A DNA stretch of 64,000 nt from Chromobotia macracanthus. Its lineage: Eukaryota > Chordata > Actinopteri > Cypriniformes > Botiidae. Under the pieces are notes generated by a model. That model had not been told where the DNA came from. It did not search any database and was given only the letters and a program-made list of their open reading frames with translations. Where the stretch lies: NCBI GenBank assembly GCA_036877525.1, contig JAZGTH010000002.1, positions 7,982,501 through 8,046,500 on the forward strand, given 5' to 3'. The translations under genes were made by a program, and so were the position numbers. Of the stretch, positions 1 through 11,720 are shown in pieces. Position 1 is the stretch's first letter. Every line of letters begins with the position of its first letter.

Positions 1-1662
1 TATGAAAGACTGCAGTAAATAGAGCTATTGGGTGGTCAGACAGTGAGACAAAACTCCTGTTAGGTGTTTGGGTGAAAGAGAAAGAAAAAAAGCTGAACTG
101 AACAGAACAGATCCAGTTTTTGTTTTTGGCTGAATAACTTGACAAATGACAGCAGCAGATGTCCCTTTTGAATAAAAATGTCATTCTTATTTACAAAATC
201 TTAAATACAAATCTTCCTATTTACTCTTATTATATGTTATTGTATATTAAGTATTTTTACAGTATATATTTTTATTTCTTTTTAATAACTCCTCATTTTT
301 CAATGCAAATCAAATAATGTAGTGCTGATAAACCACAGTTAAGCAAAGGCAATTAGCAACAGCATCATTGTTTTTTGTGTATGAGAACATTATAGGCCTG
401 CCACTGATAATTAAGATTTGTAGCAGATCACAAAGGTTAATGACTATTCTACCAGACACTCAATCATATTTGAAGGTAGATGACTGGGCCATATTAACAT
501 CATCAACAAGCAGACTTTCAATGCTGGAGAAAGAAATATGAGAACCACAGCCAAGCTGTGCCTGCAAACAAATCACATGCACAATCATTTTTACTGGTGC
601 TCTGTTGTAAAATGCACCATTGTGCTCTCTCTCTCCCTCTCTCTCCATCTTATTTTATTACAGACACGCTATATGAAAATCAGACAGCGTACCATAAGCT
701 ATGCATCAACATCGAAATGCACAGCGGCACATCACAGCAAGATAAATGACAAATGACTGGAGCATCTCTTGTGATATATTTCTTTGGAGATTGTTGAGTT
801 TGTCAGTATCCAAATCAATGTAAGACAATTATTTTAATTGCATTTTTGATTTCTGCAGAATTCTGCTGGAGAATTCCAATCCTGGAGAAGAGCGTGATGT
901 AATGGGCTGGCAAAACTAATTATTCCTTAGTTTGATTTGCTACTGTAAGTAACTCTATCACAGGTGCCCTAAATATTTCAGTTACAGTATTTAGTCATGA
1001 TAATATAGAAAGTGTAAAACCAGAACAATTAGATCTTTTGATCTTCATACTGCAATTCCAAGTTTCTATTTTCAATGCTAAAGGATTAAAAGAATATTAA
1101 CTTAACAACTGCTCCCCAGACATTTAGCTTTTAATCTTATTACTGTCTCATCCTTTTAGTCTTTCAAACACTCACACTAGTAGATGTTGCCTAATTTTAT
1201 ATATAAACCTATAATATTAAAACCTATTAAATATGAAACAACGCAATACCAGGTCTACACTGCTGAGAACTTACTCATCGTCATACAGAGAAGCAGAACT
1301 TCCAAGCAGGACAGAAAGAGGCTGATTCAAAAACAGTGTCCAATGAACAATCAGATATTTTTTCCAATGCAAATAGCCCTTATGCTCAATAAACATTGAT
1401 CTTTCTTCCATTGAAATCAATGGTATAGGTATGTGCCATGGATGCCATTGAAAGACAGGTTCAATGAGACTCTACAGGCTGTGCATCCCATGCACATTTT
1501 GATGTACAATGAAGTAGATCACATCTATTGGATGAACAGTGCAGTAGTTATGTGTGATATTTTATAAGTTTAGGAGAATTATATACATCATGAGCTGAGC
1601 TGAATCTGACGTAATAGGAATCTGAAATGAATTTCCAAGTGTAGATCTTTAGACGTGTGGAC

Positions 1663-1712
1663 CAGTGGTGATATGTGATATATGTATATACATGTATCAC
1701 ATATCACCACTG
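1663..1712. repeat. 50-bp near-perfect palindrome
   Basis: The left arm cagtggtgatatgtgata (1663-1680) is exactly the reverse complement of the right arm at 1695-1712. The 14 bases between them are themselves palindromic apart from one G:T position, so the whole 50 bp can fold as one stem. The core is TA-rich. It could be a cruciform-prone palindrome, a tiny folded-back element or a coincidence. No TA target duplication was identified at its ends. Confidence 0.9.
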
Positions 1713-4700
1713 ACAGTAGATGCACAGATGCATTAAAATGCTATTAAATATGAAAGGAACAGCAATAGATCTGATTCTTCTCACACACTTTTGTAAAGTT
1801 TGCCATATTAAATCATTAAATTATTTTTCCATATAAATATTTCATCCACTTACACAGCGTTAAAATGTAATATTGAACAGCACTGGAATTCAACATTCTG
1901 ATGTATAAAGCTCCAATTATCAGTGGAAAGATGCGTGGTCAGAGAGCATGGCAGGAGGGCAGGGCCTTTCTGTGATTCAGACGGGAAAAAGGTCCATTTC
2001 AAGGCTTTGCATCAGCCCATGAGTTTCCCTGTTTAACTGGATGCATTTAGCAGAGAAGCTAAACATGGCATTCAGCAATCAATACAAATGATGTAATATC
2101 CAAATTCCGATTAGCTTCCTACTCTACAAGCTGTGGAGAAAGTGAGACTGCAAACTTTAACTATCCAATAAAGTGGCACCTGGCAGGGCATTTTGCTGAG
2201 GAATTGCCCTTATTCTATTCCCCTAAAGCAATTTTAGGGCTGTGATCAAACTCTCTCTGGGGAGTCCAAACCACATCTGTGTCTCCCAGTGGGACACAAA
2301 AGCACAAGTAGTGCAATTTGAACTGACCAGAGGAAACAAGGGACAAACTGACCATCGGAAATGTCACAGCTTTGGAAAGGGCAAAAACCGCCAAAAGCAA
2401 CAGTTTACAATTATTTTCCCCTGCGATTCCATATGGAAATTCCAATACACCCACACATTTCCTGAGGCAGCTTGTTGCAACAGTTGTTCCAGGATTTATA
2501 ATTTCTGTTCATCCTGGTCTATATTGCTGCTGGTAAAAATAGAATGACTTCCATCAACAGAATAGCTTGAAAAATATTTCAGATACCGCTTGTACATAAT
2601 CACCTGTATAGTGATTATACTCCATAATATCAGTGATGGAGGTTGTTGCTATAATTTCTGGTGCCCGAAATCATTTATATGGTGATAACACAAAACCTAA
2701 TTTTTTTGCCTTTGGACATCGTAATTATAACATACAGGTCTAATAAACCCAGTTTAATCTCCAAGCTGCTTGTGATAAATGCATTGCTTTTTTAAACCTT
2801 GTTTATTTTTTAAGAAAGAGACACCTGAGCTGTGTGTGAAGGCCAATATCTGATAACAAGAAAGGCAATTTCCCCATCAGATGACACGAGTGGGAGAAGA
2901 ATAGGGCAACTTACTAAATGAGAAGCGAGTACATGGTCACCCGACATTGTGGCAAATTGCACGGCAGACTAGCTATGTGACAGAATGACAGGCTATTGCC
3001 AGCAGATCAAACAATCCACAAAACACAGCTAATTTCACTCCAACAGACAAACACTGCGTCACACCATCCACACTTGCCCATATTCGGGCCCTCTCTCTCC
3101 TCACACTTCCTCTTCAATTATGTTGGTCAACCCAGCTCTCAAATCGGCACTACAAAAGCACCAGTTTGGTGGCGCAAGCCAATTATCAAACAATAACATG
3201 GTTGGAAAAAAGTTTATAGACCTTGACTCTGTAGGAACATTTTATTATTATATTTACTTGGAGACATTTTGAGCTTGGGTAAAAAAATGTTTTTTTGCAA
3301 GCTTAAACTAGCTTGAGTGACTAAAACATTTAATATGGGCACAAAAATTTATATTATAAATATTTTCAGATTGTTACACTTAATTGTTACACTTCACAAG
3401 CAATGTTTTGCATGTCTGAATAACATAAACACAGTAGTGCTTAGCCACAACACAACTGCTTATAGCTTGTCGGCCAAGAGAAACATCCACTTTGGATTTG
3501 CAAACAGGTTAAATGACTTTGATGAATGACCTAAGCTACAGATGCACAAGGATCAGCCCCTGAGATATCGCTCAAGAAACCAATAGGAAATAAAGAGCAT
3601 GTCAAAACTTTCAAAATTACCTGACCGGGTGGTCAAACGTTATTAATCAATGCAAATGTGGATGATGCTCAAGGCTTCCAGGGGATGATGGGTATGATGG
3701 AGTAGGTCAAAGAAGCAATTTGGAGCTGTAAAACTGGAACGAGATCAAGGGTTAAAGAGGAGATCTCCTATACTTATAGAGGACATTTTGAAATGGTGAG
3801 ACTTATGAGGTAATCAAAGCAATAGAAAAACTGGAGCGCCGAGCTAAGAATCACTGATGTATGTATATATTATATGTAATACTGTGTAAAATTACACTGT
3901 TGAACTTACTGCTTGAGTTACTGCCAATACACTGAAGGTTAAAGACCAGGTTTAGTTTGAAACAATATCCTTTTAACACTGGTTGCATTGGCTGTTGGTC
4001 AAAGACACATATGTGACCTATAGAATAGAAGTGTTCTATATTCTATACAATCCTTGTTGAAAACCCTAAAGAAAAGAACAGCCCTGCAGCACCACTATAC
4101 TGTCCTGAGTTACATTGTTTAATACAATTAAACTAGAAGCCCACATATTTTACAGTATTACTACATTGTATCACAGCAAAATGTGTTATCATGCATTATT
4201 TAACAGTAAATTATGACCAATTGTATGGTCTTAGTTTAAAGTCATAGAAAAAAAATGTTTCTTTTATTGAATAATATTTTGAAGAGCTGTGAGGAAAATG
4301 TTTCTGTATTCTCAAACATTTAGAAGTTTGCACATGGTTTTAATTGAGCCATCTATACTCATTGGCATTCATTTAATTGTTTTGGAGCCAATAATCTACT
4401 TTGTTAAACTGGAACATGAAATAAAAAACATTTTGCTAAGGGCTAACTGGACCATGCTTATCAGCCAAACTCTGCCCCTTGAAAACAGACCAGTTCTGAT
4501 TACAAGCAGGGTGAAATTTGATTGGTTGCCATAAAACTTTTGAGCAACGGCCTAAACCCAATCCAATGTTTAGAGATGCCAGATGGCTATCCCTTCAACA
4601 CACCCCTTTAGCCAACTGATGATGAGGAACTATGTTTGAGTTACAGGACGTTGCCAATAATGATATTAAAGAAGATAAAGAACTGAGTTTTACTCTTACA

Positions 4701-5278
4701 GCTCACATTACTGGTCGGTTACCTCAGCGTAGACAACATGTTTTCTCCTCTCTCTTACACTGAAAGGCCTGGGTTTATCTTCTTTTCATGGTGCATTAAA
4801 TTGAAATGAAGGTTGTCCCAAGAGCAACATTACGAACCAACAAATGTGCAGAATCTCTAGCAAGAGCCTGAGATCAGTGTTTTAGTCTTGTCTGTCCCTG
4901 GCTGGGCTCTGAGCATAGAAGCCTATGCGGTCTTGCCTATTGAAACAAAGCCCTATTATCCAACAGCAGTGTTTAGAAACAACATCCCACTGCTTTCCAT
5001 TTTCTCAGCATGAATGTACAGCGGTTCCACAGCTTTTAGTACTATAGAGGCACACAGACAGCTACATTTTTAAACAACTCAATTTTCTGTGTTATTTGTT
5101 GCACTACAGTGCATCCTGTTTTCCATTTCCTGTTTGCTCCAGATAAACACAACTGATTTAAAACATTGAAATCAAAATCACATCCTCACAACTACATTGC
5201 GTCAGGTTTTTTTATTCAGTCCCGTTTTTACACAATTACCTTGGAGCTGTTGTTGTTTTAGATTTTCTGACAAAAATA

Positions 5279-5301
5279 GTGTGTGTGTGTGTGTGTGTGT
5301 G
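5279..5301. repeat. (GT)n microsatellite
   Basis: About 11 uninterrupted GT units within GRID2 intron 1. Confidence 0.95.
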
Positions 5302-5672
5302 ACCTAAGTAAATGCCTCAAACATAACAAGACATGGAGGTCCAGTGACATAAGTGTGGAATTGACTTTTAGTAAGAACAAAAGATACATTATTTCAGGGT
5401 CAGAGAAACTTCAGAGGAATTACTGAGACTAAACAACAATATCCACATGATTAAGAGCAGGCTTCTTCTAAAGAGGATTTAAAGATTAACCTTTTAAGAT
5501 TTACATGACTTATGCTTAGAACAGTAATTGAATAAGGCATTTGCATAAGTATTGCTGCACAATTCATAATTTGTTTCGGCATGTTCAAAAATACCTATAT
5601 GCACGTGGATCAGTAAGAACTGAAATTGTTCTGTGCAAATGAGAAAACAACGTTCATGCAAAGGCAAGGAGA

Positions 5673-5700
5673 GAATCTAGCAGGAAGAATCTAGCAGGAA
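5673..5700. repeat. 14-bp direct tandem duplication
   Basis: The unit gaatctagcaggaa occurs twice in direct succession. It is a local duplication within GRID2 intron 1. Confidence 0.85.
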
Positions 5701-8700
5701 CATTGCATAAGATAAAAACACACATCAGAACTCTTTAATGTCTTAATTGTTTCTCCTGGACAGCAATTAGAATAAACTGAGATCAAAATGAGACTTTTGC
5801 TAAAGGCCCCTGCTCATCAGACATTTCTCATAAGTCCTAAGAAAAAGGCCCCAGAAATATCACATGTTCCTCCTCCAGTATCTCAGGATCCTAATAATGT
5901 CTCACACTGTGCTCAGATTTGCAAAAGTTAGAGATTTCAATATGCACTTTTTCAAAAATGACATTATCCAAAGACAAAAAATCTGAGCTATGCTATCCAC
6001 ATTTATATAGCTCTATACTCTCTGTTTCTAATAACTGTCTCATTTGTATCCCTTTTTGTCTTGCTTTAAGGAATTTTAGGAGTAATGTTTGAGACAAAAA
6101 AAAAACTTGGACCAGATGAAGGACAGCAGAAGTCAGCACGTTAATAGTTCATCATATGTAATACACAGGAAACATGAAATATGAAAAGTAAAGTATGTTC
6201 TCTGCGGTAAGTTTTCTACATCCGGCAAATGATTCACAACACAAACCAGCGTTTGACAGCTGCAATTCACAGATCCAACCTCTCTATTGCCTCCTACAGG
6301 TCACTCACTGTAACCGTAAAGAATTTATCCCCAAACGTTTCCAAGTACATCAGAGCAGATTGCTATTGAGAAGGACCAAGCAAGCAGGTGAGAAGAAAGT
6401 GACAAAGAAAAAAATACATAGAGAGAGAAAAAAGTAAAAGACAGGAGGCCCAAGGCTCCTTCAATAAGAGCAAGTGAGATCAGAGACATAACTTCTCAAA
6501 GGGGACTCGCTCCTTTGAGAGCAGTGCTTGAAAAGTGGCTACACAGAGTATTACAGTAAGCTTGGGCTGCTTGTTTATAGGAAGACTGATTCTAGTTGTT
6601 TTATGAACCTTAAGACAGATAAAGCGACTTTCCTGGTGTATCCGCATTTGTTAGTAAGGAACCACCCATACTTTTGTGTTGTTTTTCTGTTCGGCTGACA
6701 TTAATACAATACAAGCCTCCCATTTGCATGGGAATATAATGGATGATAGAGTAGCAGTTAGAGAATCAAAACACTTTTCAAACGCATGTTTTGTAATTGC
6801 CACACTGTAACAAACCATAACGCCTGCAGGAAGCCTTGATTGACATGTTCAGTGTAGCGCTGCGTTTTAGTTCACTGGGAGCCTGTTTACTAAACACACA
6901 GGAAATTACTTGATGCTTCAGCATTGCAGCATGTTCAAACAGACACCAGAAGAAAATAAAGAAAAAAATGTACTTGCTCAGAGGTTGCTCTTTTATAGCT
7001 CTGGAGACTCAGTGGAGAGCTCAGGTATTTTACTGAAGAATCAAACTTAGATCAGTCACAAGATCAAAGACAGTTAAAGACACAGTACCAGGATACACTT
7101 TAAAAATTGTAAATTATAGCTTGACTTTTTTTTAAGATTTTGATAATCTTAAGAACAAAATAAATAAATTAAATGTTCTAAATAAATAAGAACATAATTT
7201 GTGACACAGCTAGGACCTCTTCTGTGAACTCTTAACAAGATGCATGTGAGATTAGTAGGGCCTGTTTTTCAGGGTCTGAAGCATAAGGCTTAAGCATTTT
7301 TTTTCTCCATTACACCTCACTGGGGTCTCATGTAGAAATAACTGAGACATTAAAAAGATTTCTTTTGACGTTTTGTTGCATTGGTTACCCTCATACTGCA
7401 GATCATATGGGAACAACTAGAGTGGAGAACAGACCTCAGTTGTCACTTGAAATAACTGAAATGCATGTGTACAGGGTGGGATTAAGCACTCCGATGACAA
7501 CCACATTTACCTGCAGTGTACTGGGTCATAGTGTTAAAAACTAAGGAGTTACACTCATAAATACATTTTTCTTTACTTATACAACTTAAATTAAACAAAT
7601 TGCAAGGATTAATTACATGACAATGAAGACTGTATAAGACAATGAAGACTTATAGAGAGAACATAAATATTACTTTCATTACATTTTCATGACATGAAAT
7701 TTTCATTATATTTCATACGTCTTTCAAAGAGTCTTTCAAACGACAATAATTCTACAGGACTTTGAGGGAGAAACTGAAGAAATGGCAATATCATTTTACA
7801 GACTTCATTTGAGAGACATATTCAGAGTCTAAATCATCTTTGCAGGGTTCATCTAAACCACAGAACACTGATTTTGATTAGAAGCATTAAAGATAAAGAG
7901 TTTCCAAATGGGCCTGGGACAAATTCCAGAGTAATTTAAATGTTGCAAATGGCACCCCTAGAGGGCAGCCTTTATTTTGTCACACCTTTGCTGGCCTTTC
8001 AACATAATCACTTCTTTCACAGAGAGAAAAAATCAGTCACACAATCATGAGATTAATTACTCACGCCCCTCAATGTTGCACAATGCACCAGTTAATCTGT
8101 CAAATGTTGCTATGAGGTATTCTTCTTCTAATGTCAGAATAATAACTCCAGTCTAAACCTAATCATCTTTGCAAAAAGCTGTCCATCTCTAGCGTTTCAA
8201 CTTTTCATTATCTGTTACAACACCTGAGCAGGCACAATACAGCTATCCAATCAAAACAAAAAAAATCATCTCCATGCACTGCTTGTAATTACAAGACCTT
8301 ACGAGCATAGATACTCATTACCTCTGTATGACTACAAAGAAGGACAAAGAGAGATTAAGCAACACTATGAAAGATAGTCTTCAGGCTTCCACATCTCATT
8401 ATCTTCATGTTCTTGGGATGGAAGCTATAGTAGTTCTGTCCAAAAATAGAAATAAAAATGGCAGTGCCCATCTGGTCCACCAACCAAGCAGTGCTCAGGA
8501 TTATATTTTACAATTTCCTCTGGCTTTAGAATTTGATCATGTAACCGAGCATGACTGTGCAGTGAAAAGGGATAATGATTTGATTCCCGTCCACCAGCTT
8601 TGATATTTTTTCTCCATAGATTTTGTTCATTCGCTATTACGTAATGATTATTGTGAAGCATGCAACTCATATTACAAAAACGTTTCAGGCCAACTGAAAA

Positions 8701-9299
8701 CATACACTGTCAGTGGTGAGTATTGTGATATCCCCTCAGAGCCACAGATATGCTCTCAATATGTCAAATCTGTCTGAGAATGAGGCCGATGCACCATTAA
8801 AAACGTCACAGACAAAATCTAGTTCACACTCAACATCTATTGCGAACACACACCACTAACCATAGTTTAGTACCCTTAATTGAACTGAAACAGGTACTGT
8901 ATGTCATTAAAGATATATGCAGTGTTGTGAAACCAGTTAGACAGCTGAAATGTGCATATAATGTGAGAAGAAAGTGTTAAAAGGTTACTGTTGCCAAAAT
9001 GCTTGCTTGGGGGTGCAATAAGCAACAAAAACAACAGCAAAAAGTTTGGGGAGAAAATCCGAGCCACTAGGTGGAGATAGTGAAACCATTAACTAGTTGC
9101 GATATCAAACGTTTGCAGTAGTTTTGTGAACGCTGTTTAGGAGTATGTTAGCAATAATTACCTAACCATGAATCTTTTGACTGGAACCAACTTCAAAGCT
9201 AAAGCTAAATAGTCTCTTGGCATTTTTGTGTTGGTACTAAAGGGTGCATCCAAACCGAGCACCCACATAATGCTGGAAACTCTAGGCGTTGCACAGGCA

Positions 9300-10500
9300 T
9301 AAATCACGGTGACTTTCTGAATGGACTCCTAAAGGAGCTGCGGCATTGCGATGCAGCGCACGGCGCGCGAGACACTTCGGTGTGCAAATCATTAGAAGGC
9401 TCCTCTGCAATCAAGTAAAGCGCGCGCGATAAAACGCCTTCATCAGTCGTCTCGCACAGAAAACGACGTCGTTTACGCTCCCAAATGACGTCACTATTGT
9501 CACGGAGCTATTGCAGAAAAGATTACAAGAGGATTACTAATGACAGTCAAAACTGTCTGAGCTCTCCTTAATGCAGAGTCAGTCTAGCGTCTCTGTGCAG
9601 ACGCGTTTGCACGACGTAGGTATACGGACATTTTCTGATGCTTTTAAAGCGTTAAAGATAAACGTAATTGTTTAGTAGAACAATATAAATAAGGGCAAAT
9701 ATGTATATGTGGCAAACAAACAGTTATGAATAGAGATTAAATATCCGGAATATCTAATATCCCACCCGCTTGCTAAAGTAGATGTTAATGTAGCTTACAA
9801 ATGTAAAAAAAAGTTTGTAAAAACCGTTTTGTTCGTGAAATTGGTGCATGCGTTTACATTAATGGATGGTGCATTCACCAAGTGGTGCGACAGACGCACT
9901 GGACGCAACGGTTTTATTTGTGTCATCTATGCCCGTACCGTTATACTCAAACCCGTACTTTAAATTAACCTTGGCCGTTTTCCATTTCGACTGTCATATG
10001 AGAACGGGCAATTTCGGTATGTTTCAATAATTGCAGATAAAACGCGCGACTTGTTATACCACCAACTTTTGGACGTTCATCAAGTCATCTTGCTAAAAAT
10101 ATGCACATCGCATTTTTATTTGTTCAGTGCATCAATCACGTCTTAATTAAATTAAACACGCGCATGCTCTCACACCACATTTACTCCTGCCAAATACCCA
10201 TCACCCCGGCCTCCACCTCCACACAGTGGCCCTTCGGAGGAACTCTCTCTTTTTACAGCACTGATTTAAGACCTCTTGGACCCCATCCGATCTCGCGCGG
10301 CAGTGCCAGTCCTCGTACCCATCACCAAAACATGCACGCGCGTATGCCCCTTCCATCTCTTCATCTGCGCGTTCGCCCTATCATTCCAGTCCTTTTACAG
10401 AGTATTACATACACCGTTCATCTTTCCAAATACAAATTTTTTACTTGACCAAACGACGTCGTAACCTAGTGGCACGCATACAGTGCGGCGTCGTGAGGAT
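9300..10500. promoter_or_regulatory. CpG-rich block with CRE in GRID2 intron 1
   Basis: CpG dinucleotides are much denser than in the flanking intron. Clusters such as cggcgcgcgagac and gcgcgcgcgat lie near 9360-9430, with further CpGs to about 10500. A full palindromic CRE (TGACGTCA) sits at 9486-9493, and a 14-bp palindrome aaacgacgtcgttt at 9461-9474. The block starts about 0.4 kb inside intron 1, downstream of the GRID2 start codon. It could be an extension of the GRID2 CpG island, an alternative promoter or an enhancer. The open frames here (for example 10101-10448 on the plus strand) show no family motif and are taken as by-products of base composition. Confidence 0.45.
9486..9493. promoter_or_regulatory. 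Consensus CRE (CREB/ATF site)
   Basis: Exact TGACGTCA octamer in CpG-rich surroundings. CREB/ATF family proteins bind this sequence. Occupancy cannot be judged from sequence alone. Confidence 0.5.
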
Positions 10501-10863
10501 TCATTCTATTCAAACCACCTGTTCTTAGCCAGGGTGTTTATAATGGACGCATTGATAGGAACAGATGGAGATTTCAATCTCATAACCTGATATTATGGCC
10601 ACGATCGTATTCACTCAAACTCAAAGAGACCTTTGCAGTCAAAGGAGTTGCGTTCACTTTAATAGGAAGCTCAATTATAAATCGGCCCCTGATAAAACTA
10701 TATTCATTCCTGATGGACATTCATTTGATGCCATGTTTTCTCACCAACGATTAACACTTCGGTAAATTGCACGACAGCATGAAGGTTTGTTCCGACATTG
10801 AAACAATAGTAGTTAAAATCGGTTTGATTAATACTTGACGGTGTATCAGAGAGCTGAACTTAC

Positions 10864-10951
10864 CGATGTGAATGATTGAATCGGGAAGCACAGGCTCCCA
10901 CTCCAGACTCCAAAATGTGATCAGTAACAATACTGCCGGAAAAACTTTCAT
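10864..10951 (-). CDS. grid2: GRID2 (glutamate receptor delta-2) coding exon 1
   Basis: GluD2 is a postsynaptic membrane receptor of the ionotropic glutamate receptor family. In cerebellar Purkinje cells it binds cerebellin-neurexin complexes and supports parallel-fibre synapses. This exon encodes the first 29 residues plus one base. It starts MKVFPAVLLLITFW, a basic then hydrophobic signal peptide, and runs into DSIIHIG, the start of the mature amino-terminal domain. As recalled, human GRID2 also begins with M-x-VFP, a hydrophobic stretch and then DSIIHIG at the same position. The exon ends CACATCG followed by GTAAGT, a near-ideal donor, leaving phase 1. The start codon has a purine at -3 (gaaATG). 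No later GRID2 exon lies in the window. GRID1 is the main alternative, but the sequence at the mature N-terminus and the neighbouring CCSER1 favour GRID2. Confidence 0.9.
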
Positions 10952-11720
10952 TTCTCCCTCTGTTAAAACCTATTCTCCTTACAGCTTTAGAAAAACGCCT
11001 AAGCTACGATAGTTTTAATCCTGTGCAGAGAGGCTGGTTCTCCTTTCAAACTGCTCTCCGTTGATGCGTTTTATGCGCCTTGGATTTGGTTCTCTTAAAG
11101 GCGAAATCTTCAGTAACCCGTTTAGAGATTTCCAGCACTCGTCAAAACATTATGCTCGGGATCTCCAGGTAAATGCACTCCAGCCCATCCAAATCTAAAA
11201 AGACAAAGTTAAAATGTGTCTGGTATACTGTATCGTTTTCTTATTTTCCCAAATATATAGGGGTTCCGTGCGCTAAACACGACGCATCTCACAGATCATC
11301 ACCACACGACTGAAATGACCATAACTTCCTTTTGCGCTGATGCAGAAAAGCAACGGGTTCCCACTCATATCAACGAAAGCCGCTGCTATTTCAGTTAAAA
11401 TATAACTGAAGTGGATTTTTTTCTCTGTGCCCTTATTCCGATGCAGTACTGCAGAGAGACATGACTTTTCTGCGGCACAGAATGAACGGCTCTGGATGCG
11501 GATTTTCGAGCTGTGGTGAGTGGGAGGAGGCCCTCAGGATGGATGCGACTACACGGGCAGCAGCATCGGTACCCGGCGCTGTCCAGAACTGAATTAACAC
11601 GGAGGAAAGAGACGGAGAGAGAGAGAAAAAGAGAGAGAAAAAGAGAGATGCACAGAGTGGGCGGAGGTAGGTTCATGATAATGGAGAGGGCTTATCTGAG
11701 ATTGTAGCTCCTCCCTTGTC
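10952..11720 (-). promoter_or_regulatory. grid2: GRID2 5' UTR and probable promoter region
   Basis: Sequence upstream of the GRID2 start codon on the minus strand. It is richer in CpG than the intergenic DNA beyond it. A TATA-like CTATATATTT lies at 11260-11251 on the minus strand, which would place initiation near 11225 and give a 5' UTR of about 270 bases. This is a prediction only. A purine-rich GAGA tract at about 11603-11648 lies further upstream. The transcription start cannot be fixed without RNA data. Confidence 0.45.
11603..11648. repeat. Imperfect (GA)n tract
   Basis: An imperfect purine run, mostly GA with short A runs, upstream of the GRID2 start codon. It may belong to the promoter region. 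Confidence 0.8.

Larger units (their letters stand above)
1..10863 (-). other. grid2: GRID2 intron 1 (partial)
   Basis: Non-coding DNA downstream of the GRID2 exon 1 donor on the minus strand, running off the left edge. The intron is phase 1: the last exon base is the first base of a glycine codon. No second GRID2 exon was recognised here, which fits the very long first introns of this gene family. It holds a 50-bp palindrome at 1663-1712, a GT microsatellite near 5280, a short tandem repeat near 5673 and a CpG-rich block at about 9300-10500. The rest is AT-rich unique-looking sequence in which I see no gene; its small open frames lack splice sites and family motifs. Confidence 0.8.

Noticed and set aside
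10101..10448. 115-codon plus-strand open frame in the CpG-rich block
   Set aside because: Composition effect; no domain, no start context, no splice sites.
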